DNA from: Methylotenera_A sp049687015
Lineage (GTDB): Bacteria > Pseudomonadota > Gammaproteobacteria > Burkholderiales > Methylophilaceae
Length of the DNA: 64,000 bases
Reading direction: 5' to 3'
Assembly: GCA_049687015.1 (NCBI GenBank)
Contig: JBAVIP010000048.1
Location: 1-64,000 of the forward strand
A program made the translations under genes and the position numbers. Numbering within the stretch: the first letter of the stretch is position 1; every line of letters begins with the position of its first letter. Positions 35,035 through 43,709 of the stretch are shown in pieces. Below the pieces are notes generated by a model. That model was not told where the DNA came from. It was given only the letters and a program-made list of their open reading frames with translations, and ran no database searches.

Positions 35035-36390
35035 TTAGGTTAATTGAGAATCTTTAAACAGGACAGGATTTATTTGGTGACGCTGCAGTAGTTTATAAAA
35101 ATCGGTACGGTTACGACCAGCGATGCGAGCTGATTGCGTGACATTGCCTTGTGTGGCTTTAAGTAGATTAATTAAATATTGCTGTTCAAAGTTTTTACGC
35201 GCAACGTCAAATGAAACCATGCTGGAGATATTGTCCTGCAGCGCTTTTTGCACTAATTTGCTGGTAATAATCGGTGTGGTTGAAAGCACCACGACTTGCT
35301 CGATAATGTTTTGCAACTGTCGCACGTTGCCAGGCCATGGCGCTGTAAGCATTATTTCAAGCGCTTCCGGGGCAAATCCATTAATTTTTTTATGATATTT
35401 TTTAATCAAATTAGCCAGGAAATAGTTGGCTAATAATGGAATATCTTCACGTCTGGCAGCAAGTGCAGGAATTTCTAAACTGACGACATTGATGCGATAG
35501 TAAAAATCTTCCCGAAACCGGTTCGTCTGCATTTCCTCGATTAGATTTTTGTGAGTGGCGCAAATAATCCGCACATCAATAGCAAACTGGCTGGATGAGC
35601 CAACGGGACGGATGACGCGCTCCTGCAAGGCGCGTAACAGCTTGGCCTGGATAGCCAGCGGCATATCACCGATTTCATCCAGAAAAAGCGTGCCGCCCTG
35701 TGCGTTTTTGATTAAACCCTGGTGATCGCTTGTCGCACCCGTAAATGCGCCTTTGCTATGACCAAATAACTCGGATTCAAGCAGGGCCTCGGGCAGGGCG
35801 GCACAGTTAATGGCTACAAATGGATGCTCACTCCGCGGGCTGGCTTGGTGAATGGCCTTTGCAAAAAGCTCTTTGCCGGTGCCACTCTCGCCCTGAATCA
35901 ATACGCTCGCATCTGATGCCGCTACCAGTTTTGCCTGGGCTAGCAAGCTTTGCATTTGCTGGCTGCTGCTGATGATGGCAGCACGCCAGCTGTCATCCCC
36001 GGTGTGCTGCTGATTAAAGTTGCTTGACGTGATTTTTAGCGCATTCGCCACCTGTTGTAACAACTCTTTACTCTCGAAAGGCTTGGCTAAAAAGCTGAAT
36101 ACACCTTGTTGGGTGGCATGTACTGCCTCGGGTATCGAGCCATGTGCAGTGAGCAAAATAAAAGGCACCGTTGGATCAAGCTGGTGTATCGCTTCAAACA
36201 AAGCAAAGCCATCCATATCCGGCATGCGCAAGTCACTAATGACCAGTGCCGCTGGCTTAATATTAAATAGCGAAAGTGCCTCTTGCGCTGAGTGCGCTGT
36301 GGCAACCTGGTAGCCGCCCGCGCTCAGGCGCATTTCTAATAGCTTTAGAATGTCTGCGTCGTCGTCTACCACTAAAATGTGTTTAGTCAT
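35035..36390 (-). CDS. glrR: Sigma-54-dependent response regulator, GlrR (QseF) type
   Basis: 451 residues in three parts. Receiver domain with phosphoacceptor Asp 53 (ISDLRMPDMDG) and the GlrR-like TAHGSIPEAVHATQQGVFSF; AAA+ domain with GESGTGKE and the sigma-54-contacting GAFTGA; C-terminal Fis-type helix-turn-helix (NVTQSARIAGRNRTDFYKLL). It activates RpoN promoters, in E. coli glmY. The start codon is separated from its natural ribosome site by a 139-bp inserted element (36394-36532); AAGGG at the element end may substitute. Last gene of the kinase-lipoprotein-regulator locus. Confidence 0.9.
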   Translation of the reverse strand: MTKHILVVDDDADILKLLEMRLSAGGYQVATAHSAQEALSLFNIKPAALVISDLRMPDMDGFALFEAIHQLDPTVPFILLTAHGSIPEAVHATQQGVFSFLAKPFESKELLQQVANALKITSSNFNQQHTGDDSWRAAIISSSQQMQSLLAQAKLVAASDASVLIQGESGTGKELFAKAIHQASPRSEHPFVAINCAALPEALLESELFGHSKGAFTGATSDHQGLIKNAQGGTLFLDEIGDMPLAIQAKLLRALQERVIRPVGSSSQFAIDVRIICATHKNLIEEMQTNRFREDFYYRINVVSLEIPALAARREDIPLLANYFLANLIKKYHKKINGFAPEALEIMLTAPWPGNVRQLQNIIEQVVVLSTTPIITSKLVQKALQDNISSMVSFDVARKNFEQQYLINLLKATQGNVTQSARIAGRNRTDFYKLLQRHQINPVLFKDSQLT

Positions 36391-36393
36391 TAT

Positions 36394-36532
36394 GAGACCC
36401 TTGCATAACTACTGCGCTCGATAATACTTTGTTAAAAATGGCTCAAAATCCTCAAATATAACCCATATGTTCCGGTTTCTCGCTCTTTTTTGCCTCGTCT
36501 TATCCACGCTCGTAACGTTGTGCAAAGGTCTC
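36394..36532. mobile_element. 139-bp MITE-like element (IS5-group-like ends)
   Basis: Terminal inverted repeats GAGACCCTTGCA (left) and TGCAAAGGTCTC (right) differ at one position. The element is flanked by the direct repeat ATTAT (36389-36393 and 36533-36537). It has no coding capacity. The ends resemble the GAGACCTTTGCA termini of IS5-group elements, so it may be moved in trans by such an IS. The left target copy includes the AT of the glrR start codon. Confidence 0.75.
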
Positions 36533-36549
36533 ATTATTTTCCAGAATTA

Positions 36550-37116
36550 CTATTTTTTAGGTGCGATTTCGCGTTCACCCATTGATTTCTCTATATTTTT
36601 GAGCTCATCCAGTTTTTGCTGAGCAGCGTCTAATTTCAGTTGCAAGGCTTCATTTTTTTGCTGTAGCAATTCAACGCGTTTTTGGTCATCCCGATTATTT
36701 TTAGCCACTTTATTGCTTGCAACCAAATGGTCGAATAACAAATGGGCAAAGGCTAATTGCGAGTTAGATAAAATTTCTTCCTGTAATATTTGCTGTAATA
36801 AATTCTGCGCTTTTGGCGTGTCGAGCAAATTACTGGTCGGTAAGCCGTAAATCATGACCAATTTCATGCGATGCGAAATCGCATTTGGGTTAAGTGCCAA
36901 CGCCTGATGGGTTGCAGCAAGTTCCTGCTTTTGCGCTTCAGGAGATAGATTGGAAAACGCTTCAGCATAGTTTAAAAACTCGTTCGCATCATTATTTTTT
37001 GTCGGATTAACTTTTATCCCTGTGCCTTGCTTGGTTGCAGAATTCACGCAGGCTACGGAGATTAAGCAAATAAAAAGCGAGATCAATAAAGTGCGTATTT
37101 TCATGATGTTAAGCAT
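36550..37116 (-). CDS. Small lipoprotein of the Glr locus (QseG-like)
   Basis: 188 residues. Lipoprotein signal LISVAC (Cys at about 23), then a helical body ending in a coiled coil (QQKNEALQLKLDAAQQKLDEL). It sits between the kinase and regulator genes, the place of qseG in E. coli, whose product is an outer-membrane lipoprotein that affects signalling through the kinase. Ribosome site TGAGG overlaps the kinase stop. Similarity to QseG is by position and type, not by clear motifs. Confidence 0.7.
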   Translation of the reverse strand: MLNIMKIRTLLISLFICLISVACVNSATKQGTGIKVNPTKNNDANEFLNYAEAFSNLSPEAQKQELAATHQALALNPNAISHRMKLVMIYGLPTSNLLDTPKAQNLLQQILQEEILSNSQLAFAHLLFDHLVASNKVAKNNRDDQKRVELLQQKNEALQLKLDAAQQKLDELKNIEKSMGEREIAPKK

Positions 37117-37122
37117 TGAACC

Positions 37123-38586
37123 TCAGGTGGCATTAGGTAAACGTAATATAAAATGTGCGCCGGTTCTCGCGGGCGCCAGGCTAATTTCACCTTTTAGCGC
37201 GCTCACTGCCTCTTTTGCGATAAATAAACCCAGTCCGCTGCCGCCAACTAAGCTGTTATTAGGCTGCTCGCCTCGATAAAACGGGTCGAAAAGCCCGATT
37301 TTAGTAGCTTCGCTGATACCAGGCCCTGTATCTTTAACTTCAATTGTAATCATGGATTTCGATTGGGTGGCAGCAATGCTAATTTCACCATTGTCTGGTG
37401 TAAATTTAACAGCGTTGGAGATTAAGTTATCCAGCACGGTGCGCAGTTTTTCAACGTCCACCTGCATGGCAATGTCTTCAATGGTTACAAGCATCTTAAT
37501 ATTTTTATTCGCAATGGTGAGGGCGTAAGCCTGTGTTATTTCATTTATTATATTTTTAAGAGCCTGTTGGGTGACATTAAGTTTCGATGAGTTGAATTGA
37601 ATTTCAGTGTAATTGAGCAGATTTTCAATCATTTTTTGCAGGCGCAGGCTGTTGTCGCGCAATATACGAATCACAGCGCTTTGCTGCTGATTAAGCTTTC
37701 CTGCAACGCCATCATTGAGCAACTCACTGGCTTCCCTAATGGCGGTAAGTGGTGTTTTAAGCTCATGCGAAGCTTGTTGTAAAAAGCGTTGTTTTTGCTG
37801 GTGCAAATCTTTTAGCGCGATTCGCAACCAATCCAGCCTGGATCCCAGTTGGCGTAAATCACCCGGGCCATTTATCGCTATTGTTTGCTCATAATTGCCC
37901 TTGCCAAGTTGGCGTATGGCAGCATCCATGCGGCGTATGGGTCTGGCGATCATCCAGGTAATTAAGCCCGCTATTAATATTGCCAGCGGAATTAGCGTAA
38001 GCGTTTGCCAAAACAATACTTGCTGAGTATGCGTCACTTTAGCTTTAAATAACGCGGCTTCTTTATCAATTAACCGATTATTTTCATTAACAATTTTATT
38101 TGCTTGATTAGTTAAATCAGTAAATGAGTCAACCATGTACTGGTCAAACGTCATTATTTCATCGGCATGGCTGATGGATATAAATAAGCTATTTTCCCGC
38201 CTGGAAAACTGCATTAATTCTGATGCTAGCGGTTTGGCAATGGGTAATTGCGACAAGGTATCGATGGCTTTGGCGAGTTGACCATGTGCATTAAGATAGT
38301 TTGTGAGTAATAACTTATCATGCAATACAAAATACTGCCGTGCGCTGCGTTCCATGACAGCTAGCTCCTCCAGCAGGATGCGGCTGGCACGTGTTGTTTC
38401 AACCGCTTGCGACATGTTGAATAAGCTTTGTTTGGTAAGTTTGCCAAAATAAATATTGGCATTCAAAAACGCCACCAGCAAAGGTAGCATGACCAGCGCA
38501 AAGCCAATCAACAGCAGCTTTAAGAATGATTTTGGATAGGTGATTTGCAAGCCGATATGGACAATCTTTTTAAGTAATGAATTCAC
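37123..38586 (-). CDS. glrK: Sensor histidine kinase, GlrK (QseE) type
   Basis: 487 residues, GTG start. Two membrane helices (about 22-45 and 192-214) flank a helical periplasmic sensor domain. Then HAMP (RPIRRMDAAIRQLGKG), the dimerisation/phosphoacceptor helix QASHELKTPLTAIRE (His 274), and an ATPase domain with DNLISNAVKFTP, DTGPGI and GGSGLGLFIAKE. Expected partner of the GlrR-type regulator two genes downstream. Divergent from folA. Confidence 0.9.
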   Translation of the reverse strand: MNSLLKKIVHIGLQITYPKSFLKLLLIGFALVMLPLLVAFLNANIYFGKLTKQSLFNMSQAVETTRASRILLEELAVMERSARQYFVLHDKLLLTNYLNAHGQLAKAIDTLSQLPIAKPLASELMQFSRRENSLFISISHADEIMTFDQYMVDSFTDLTNQANKIVNENNRLIDKEAALFKAKVTHTQQVLFWQTLTLIPLAILIAGLITWMIARPIRRMDAAIRQLGKGNYEQTIAINGPGDLRQLGSRLDWLRIALKDLHQQKQRFLQQASHELKTPLTAIREASELLNDGVAGKLNQQQSAVIRILRDNSLRLQKMIENLLNYTEIQFNSSKLNVTQQALKNIINEITQAYALTIANKNIKMLVTIEDIAMQVDVEKLRTVLDNLISNAVKFTPDNGEISIAATQSKSMITIEVKDTGPGISEATKIGLFDPFYRGEQPNNSLVGGSGLGLFIAKEAVSALKGEISLAPARTGAHFILRLPNAT

Positions 38587-38651
38587 AACAAGCTAATAAT
38601 GGAGTTAAAGTTGCCTTATATAAATTTAGCAAGCCCTAGTATAATACGCTA

Positions 38652-39134
38652 ATGAAAGCACTTTCTGTTATCGTGGCGTTTGCTAAAAACAATGTGATTG
38701 GCAACAATAATACACTGCCTTGGCACCTGCCAGAAGATTTGAAGCGGTTCAAGGCGTTGACTATGGGACACCATATCATCATGGGGCGCAAGACCCATGA
38801 ATCGCTCGGACGCTTGCTGCCAGGGCGTACCACGGTAATCGTAACGAGAAATAAAGCTTACAAAGTTGAGGGTGCGTTAATTGCTAACTCACTCGAATCT
38901 GCCATAGCATTGTGTAAAAACGATACCGAGCCTTTTTTGATTGGCGGCGCCGAGTTATATAAAGTTGGCTTAGAATATGCCACCAAGCTGTATATCACAC
39001 AGGTGCACGCTGAATTTGCGGGTGATGCATTTTTTGAAGATATCAATTCAACTCACTGGCAATTAAGTGAAAAAAAAGACCACGTCTCGGCGAGTGGTCT
39101 TGAATATAGTGATTTGATTTATCAGCGAAAATAA
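38652..39134 (+). CDS. folA: Dihydrofolate reductase
   Basis: 160 residues. Regenerates tetrahydrofolate with NADPH. N-terminal SVIVAFAKNNVIGNNNTLPW, the catalytic acid in HLPEDLKRFK (Asp 29), MGRKTHESLGR and IGGAELY are typical. Convergent with the decarboxylase gene, 6 bp apart. Confidence 0.97.
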   Translation: MKALSVIVAFAKNNVIGNNNTLPWHLPEDLKRFKALTMGHHIIMGRKTHESLGRLLPGRTTVIVTRNKAYKVEGALIANSLESAIALCKNDTEPFLIGGAELYKVGLEYATKLYITQVHAEFAGDAFFEDINSTHWQLSEKKDHVSASGLEYSDLIYQRK

Positions 39135-39140
39135 TTGACG

Positions 39141-41381
39141 TTATTTTTCTACACAATCGACATAATAAACCGCTTTGCCATCGACAATCTCTTTTACCAA
39201 GCCATGGTTGTCTGTCTCAAACCCAGGAAATTTCTCGTTAAATTCGCGTGCGAATTTAAGGTAATTCACAATCACTTTGTTAAAGCGCTCGCCAGGAATT
39301 AACAGCGGAATGCCGGGCGGGTAGGGCGTGAGCAGCACTGCTGTAATGCGGCCTTCTAAGTCATCAATCGACACACGGTCAATTTCGCGATGCGCCATCT
39401 TGGCAAATGCATCGGTAGGCTTCATGGCAGGTACCATGTCAGATAAATACATCTCGGTAGTTAAGCGTGCCACATCATTGGCTTTGTACACTGCATGAAT
39501 TTGCTCACACAAATCGCGTAAACCCACTTTTTCGTAACGCGGTTGCTTTTGAATAAATTCTGGTAATACTTTCCACAATGGCTGGTTTTTATCATAGTCG
39601 TCTTTAAATTGCTGTAGAGCGGCTACCATGGTATTCCAGCGGCCTTTGGTGATGCCGATAGTAAACATGATGAAGAATGAGTAAAGCCCTGTTTTTTCAA
39701 CAATTACGCCATGCTCAGCCAGATATTTAGTGACAATGGCGGCAGGAATGCCAAACTTATCAGAGAAGTCGCCTTTAATATCCAAGCCAGGTGTAATAAT
39801 GGTTGCCTTGATCGGATCCAGCATGTTAAAACCTTCGGCCAAGTTGCCGAAATCGTGCCAGGCTTCGTTGGCTTTTAGCATCCAGGCATCGCGCTCTTCA
39901 ATGCCTTCTTCAGAAAGATCAGTGGGCCCCCATACCTTAAACCACCAGTCTGTACCCCATTCTTCGTCCACTTTGCGCATGGCACGGCGGAAGTCCAATG
40001 CTTCCATCAGTGATTCTTCTACCAGGGCCGTGCCGCCGGGCGCCTCCATCATGGCGGCTGCCACGTCGCAGCTGGCAATAATCGAGTATTGCGGGCTGGT
40101 CGAGGTGTGCATTAAATAGGCTTCGTTGAATACATCGCGGTCTAGTTGGATGCTCTCAGCATTTTGCACCAAAATTTGCGAAGCCTGACTTAAGCCGGCT
40201 AGCAGTTTGTGTGTGGATTGCGTAGAAAATACCATGCTTTCCTTACAGCGAGGGCGGTCAGCGCCAATGGCGTGATAGTCGCCATAAAAATCATGGAAAG
40301 TGGCATGTGGCAACCAGGCTTCATCAAAATGCAGCGTGTCAATTTTGCCATCTAGCATTTCCTTGATTTCTTCCACGTTGTACAACACGCCGTCATAGGT
40401 AGATTGCGTGATGGTCAATACACGCGGTTTTGCTTTTTTATCGATAATAAATGGGTTGCGATCGATTTTCTTTTGAATGTTTTCCCATTCAAACTCGCTT
40501 TTAGGAATCGGCCCAATAATCCCAAAATGATTGCGTGTAGGCATGAGGAAGACAGGAATAGCGCCTGTCATAATAATGGCGTGCAGCACGGACTTATGGC
40601 AGTTGCGATCAACCACGACAACGTCGCCTGGCGCTACTGTGCTGTTCCACACAATTTTGTTGGAGGTTGAGGTTCCATTAGTGACGAAATACAGGTGATC
40701 GCAGTTGTAAATGCGTGCAGCGTTGCGCTCAGAAGCCGCTACAGGCCCTGTGTGGTCGAGCAATTGGCCGAGTTCATCCACCGCGTTACACACGTCTGCG
40801 CGCAGCATGTTCTCACCAAAAAACTGATGGAACATCTGCCCGACAGGAGATTTTAGAAATGCCACGCCGCCAGAGTGACCTGGGCAGTGCCATGAATAGG
40901 AGCCATCGGCGGCATAGTGGGTGAGCGCCTTGAAGAAGGGCGGTGCCAGACTATCCAAATAAGCTTTGGCCTCACGAATAATCAAACGTGCGACGAATTC
41001 CGGCGTATCTTCATTCATGTGAATAAAGCCGTGCAATTCACGTAATACGTCATTTGGAATGTGGCGTGAAGTACGGGTTTCACCATGCAGGAAAATCGGG
41101 ATTTCTTCGTTGCGGTGACGGATTTCAGTAACGAATTTGCGCAACTGTTCAATCGCTTCGGGTTTTTCTTCGATGAACTCTTCGTCGTCAATCGATAGAA
41201 TAAACGCCGAGGCACGGCTTTGCTGCTGCGCAAATGAGGTCAGATCACCGTAACTGGTCACACCCAACACCTCAATGCCCTCGGCTTCAATGGCTTTGGC
41301 AAGCACACGGATGCCCAGGCCTGAAGAGTTCTCAGAGCGGAAGTCTTCGTCGATGATGACTACTGGAAATCTAAATTTCAT
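39141..41381 (-). CDS. Orn/Lys/Arg decarboxylase, fold-type I PLP enzyme
   Basis: 746 residues. An N-terminal wing domain of receiver-like fold (MKFRFPVVIIDEDF) is followed by the PLP core with CPGHSGG, GTSTSNKIV, HFDEAWL and the PLP lysine in TQSTHKLLAG (Lys 392), then a C-terminal domain (LLTPYPPGIPLLIPGE). Size and layout match the inducible AdiA/LdcI/SpeC group. Arginine is a reasonable guess for the substrate in betaproteobacteria, but the sequence alone does not decide between arginine, lysine and ornithine. Starts 10 bp after dcd on the same strand. Confidence 0.9.
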   Translation of the reverse strand: MKFRFPVVIIDEDFRSENSSGLGIRVLAKAIEAEGIEVLGVTSYGDLTSFAQQQSRASAFILSIDDEEFIEEKPEAIEQLRKFVTEIRHRNEEIPIFLHGETRTSRHIPNDVLRELHGFIHMNEDTPEFVARLIIREAKAYLDSLAPPFFKALTHYAADGSYSWHCPGHSGGVAFLKSPVGQMFHQFFGENMLRADVCNAVDELGQLLDHTGPVAASERNAARIYNCDHLYFVTNGTSTSNKIVWNSTVAPGDVVVVDRNCHKSVLHAIIMTGAIPVFLMPTRNHFGIIGPIPKSEFEWENIQKKIDRNPFIIDKKAKPRVLTITQSTYDGVLYNVEEIKEMLDGKIDTLHFDEAWLPHATFHDFYGDYHAIGADRPRCKESMVFSTQSTHKLLAGLSQASQILVQNAESIQLDRDVFNEAYLMHTSTSPQYSIIASCDVAAAMMEAPGGTALVEESLMEALDFRRAMRKVDEEWGTDWWFKVWGPTDLSEEGIEERDAWMLKANEAWHDFGNLAEGFNMLDPIKATIITPGLDIKGDFSDKFGIPAAIVTKYLAEHGVIVEKTGLYSFFIMFTIGITKGRWNTMVAALQQFKDDYDKNQPLWKVLPEFIQKQPRYEKVGLRDLCEQIHAVYKANDVARLTTEMYLSDMVPAMKPTDAFAKMAHREIDRVSIDDLEGRITAVLLTPYPPGIPLLIPGERFNKVIVNYLKFAREFNEKFPGFETDNHGLVKEIVDGKAVYYVDCVEK

Positions 41382-41390
41382 CTCTTTACC

Positions 41391-41966
41391 TTAAATTTTC
41401 GGCAACGTTACACCAACTTGCCCTTGATATTTGCCGCCGCGGTCTTTATAGCTGGTTTCGCACACGTCATCTGCATCGGCCTCAAAAAACAGTACCTGCG
41501 CGCAGCCTTCATTGGCGTATATCTTGGCGGGCAACGGTGTCGTGTTGCTGAACTCAAGTGTGACATAACCTTCCCATTCTGGTTCAAATGGCGTCACGTT
41601 GACGATGATGCCGCAGCGTGCATAGGTGGACTTGCCTAGGCAGATGGTCAGCACATTGCGCGGAATACGGAAATATTCCACTGTGCGCGCCAGTGCAAAA
41701 GAGTTGGGTGGAATGATGCAGTAATCGGCATTTACTTCGACAAATGAATTGGGGTCAAAGTTTTTAGGGTCAACAATGGTGCTGTTCAGATTGGTGAATA
41801 ACTTGAATTCTTTTGAGCAGCGAATATCGTAGCCATAACTAGACGTGCCATAGGAAACCATGCGCTGGCCATCTGCCGACATTTTTACCTGGCCGGGTTC
41901 AAACGGCTCGATCATGCCATGTTGTTCCGCCATGCGGCGTATCCATTTGTCTGATTTAATACTCAT
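41391..41966 (-). CDS. dcd: dCTP deaminase
   Basis: 191 residues. Deaminates dCTP to dUTP, feeding thymidylate synthesis with thyA elsewhere in the window. The trimeric dUTPase-like fold shows GKSTYARCGI, the catalytic Glu region PEWEGYVTLEFSNTTPLP, and GCAQVLFF. N-terminal MSIKSDKWI is the family start. Just upstream of the decarboxylase gene on the same strand. Confidence 0.97.
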   Translation of the reverse strand: MSIKSDKWIRRMAEQHGMIEPFEPGQVKMSADGQRMVSYGTSSYGYDIRCSKEFKLFTNLNSTIVDPKNFDPNSFVEVNADYCIIPPNSFALARTVEYFRIPRNVLTICLGKSTYARCGIIVNVTPFEPEWEGYVTLEFSNTTPLPAKIYANEGCAQVLFFEADADDVCETSYKDRGGKYQGQVGVTLPKI

Positions 41967-42062
41967 GTTAGTTGAATTGTTTTATGATTAATAAAAGTAG
42001 AGCATTATAAGATGAATGTGGGTAATTTAGTGGCATTAATCTGAATTTTTGGGAGGGTTATC

Positions 42063-43646
42063 TTGCTAAAATTAGGACCAATTGTAAAGTTTTTGGGATG
42101 TACGGATACCGGGTGGCATATCAGCGTTATGGCGCTGGCAGATCGTGCAGATGGCCCGCCTGGTTTCAGTGTCAGCAAGCTCGGTGCCATCAATCCCCGT
42201 AAACTGTGCGATTTAAGTTACAGCAGAACCACCGCATGGCGGTGGGAGTGCAAAATCCCGCAAAAAGCGGCAGCACAAAGCATCGAATATCAGCTCAATG
42301 GCAAGACATATACACTGCAGGTGCCTGCAAAAAATAGCATGCCTGCCATCGTTTATGCCTCGTGCAACGGCTTTTCAGACCCTAAGCTTATGAAGCAGGT
42401 TTCCAGTAAGAATACGCTGTGGAATCGCATAAGCCGCCTGCATCGAGGCGATGACACGATACGCGGCCGGCGTTATGGGCCATGGAACTTGTTGTTGCTG
42501 GGCGGCGATCAAGTGTATTCAGACGCCATGTGGCAAGTGGTGCCAGAGCTTAGGGCATGGGTTGATCTGGATTGGTCTCAGCGTGCGAAAAGGACGTTTA
42601 ATCAGACGATGCGCGCCCAAGTTGAAAAGTTTTTTGAGGGATTGTACCTAGATAACTGGTCGCAGCCGGAAGTGGCTGCCGTATTGGCCAGTGTGCCTAG
42701 CGTGATGATGTGGGATGACCATGATATTTTTGATGGATGGGGTTCGTATCCACATCAGCAGCATAATTGCCCTGTATATCAAGGTATTTTTGAAGTCGCA
42801 AAATTTTATTTCAGGTTGTTTCAGCAGCAATCCGTTGATACGTCTGATCCTGCCGAGCTGCCAGAGCAGCCTGCTTTTAACCAGGCTTACAATTTAGGCA
42901 GTTTGGGCATCCTTGTACTGGATATGCGTAGCGAGCGTAAACCGCATACGCCAAATGCTGCGACCGACAAGTATATGCCTGATCAGGTGATGTCTGAAGC
43001 GAGCTGGAATGCAGTCTATAGGTGGCTGGATCAGCATGCAGCTGCACAACAACTGCAGCATTTATTGGTGGTGTCGAGCATTCCCGTGGTGCATCCAACC
43101 TTCGGCCTGTTAGAAAAAATGTTAGGTTTTATACCTGGACAGCAGGAGCTGGAGGACGATTTACGTGATCATTGGACTAGTGCGCCGCATATGCAAGAGC
43201 GGCTGCGCATGGTGCACCGGTTATTACGGTTTTCCGCGGAGAAAAAATGCCGTGTCACATTACTGTCAGGCGATGTGCACGTGGCTGCGGTGGGGGTGAT
43301 TGAATCAGACCGTAACGACGTACCGCCAAATGCACGTGTGATTAACCAGTTGACTTCTTCGGGGATAGTGCATCCGGCACCAGCAGCCATGGTGCGTTAC
43401 TTTTTAGAACAGGCATGTAAAAATGTAGAGACGGTAGACCGGGGAATTACTGCCGCGATGTATGAGTTTCCAGCAACCACGCGGCGCTTAATTGGGGCAC
43501 GCAACTTTTTAAGCCTGGAGCCGGATGATAAAGATCGGTTATGGGCGAACTGGTGGGTAGAAAACGAGACCGATCCTACGACCAAAACTCTGCATCCTGT
43601 GCAGGTGAAAGCAAAACCGATAGAGGAAAGCTCAACACCTAAGTAA
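42063..43646 (+). CDS. PhoD-like metallophosphatase
   Basis: 527 residues, TTG start with a strong GGGAGGG ribosome site five bases upstream. Metallophosphatase motifs of the PhoD-like group: LLLGGDQVYSD, MMWDDHDIFDGWG, LVVSSIPVVHP and LLSGDVHVAAVG. Unlike secreted PhoD it has no Tat or Sec signal at this start, so it is probably cytosolic. Substrate unknown (phosphodiester or phosphomonoester). Followed by a bidirectional terminator shared with zwf. Confidence 0.82.
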   Translation: MLKLGPIVKFLGCTDTGWHISVMALADRADGPPGFSVSKLGAINPRKLCDLSYSRTTAWRWECKIPQKAAAQSIEYQLNGKTYTLQVPAKNSMPAIVYASCNGFSDPKLMKQVSSKNTLWNRISRLHRGDDTIRGRRYGPWNLLLLGGDQVYSDAMWQVVPELRAWVDLDWSQRAKRTFNQTMRAQVEKFFEGLYLDNWSQPEVAAVLASVPSVMMWDDHDIFDGWGSYPHQQHNCPVYQGIFEVAKFYFRLFQQQSVDTSDPAELPEQPAFNQAYNLGSLGILVLDMRSERKPHTPNAATDKYMPDQVMSEASWNAVYRWLDQHAAAQQLQHLLVVSSIPVVHPTFGLLEKMLGFIPGQQELEDDLRDHWTSAPHMQERLRMVHRLLRFSAEKKCRVTLLSGDVHVAAVGVIESDRNDVPPNARVINQLTSSGIVHPAPAAMVRYFLEQACKNVETVDRGITAAMYEFPATTRRLIGARNFLSLEPDDKDRLWANWWVENETDPTTKTLHPVQVKAKPIEESSTPK

Positions 43647-43661
43647 TTAATCACTGCAAAA

Positions 43662-43693
43662 TAAAAAAGCGGCAGGCTTAGCCTGCCGTTTTT
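43662..43693. terminator. Bidirectional Rho-independent terminator
   Basis: Stem GCGGCAGGC / GCCTGCCGT with a 3-base loop (43669-43689), A-tract on the left and T-tract on the right. Serves both the PhoD-like gene (plus) and zwf (minus), which converge here. Confidence 0.85.
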
Positions 43694-43709
43694 ACAATAG
43701 CTCAACCAA

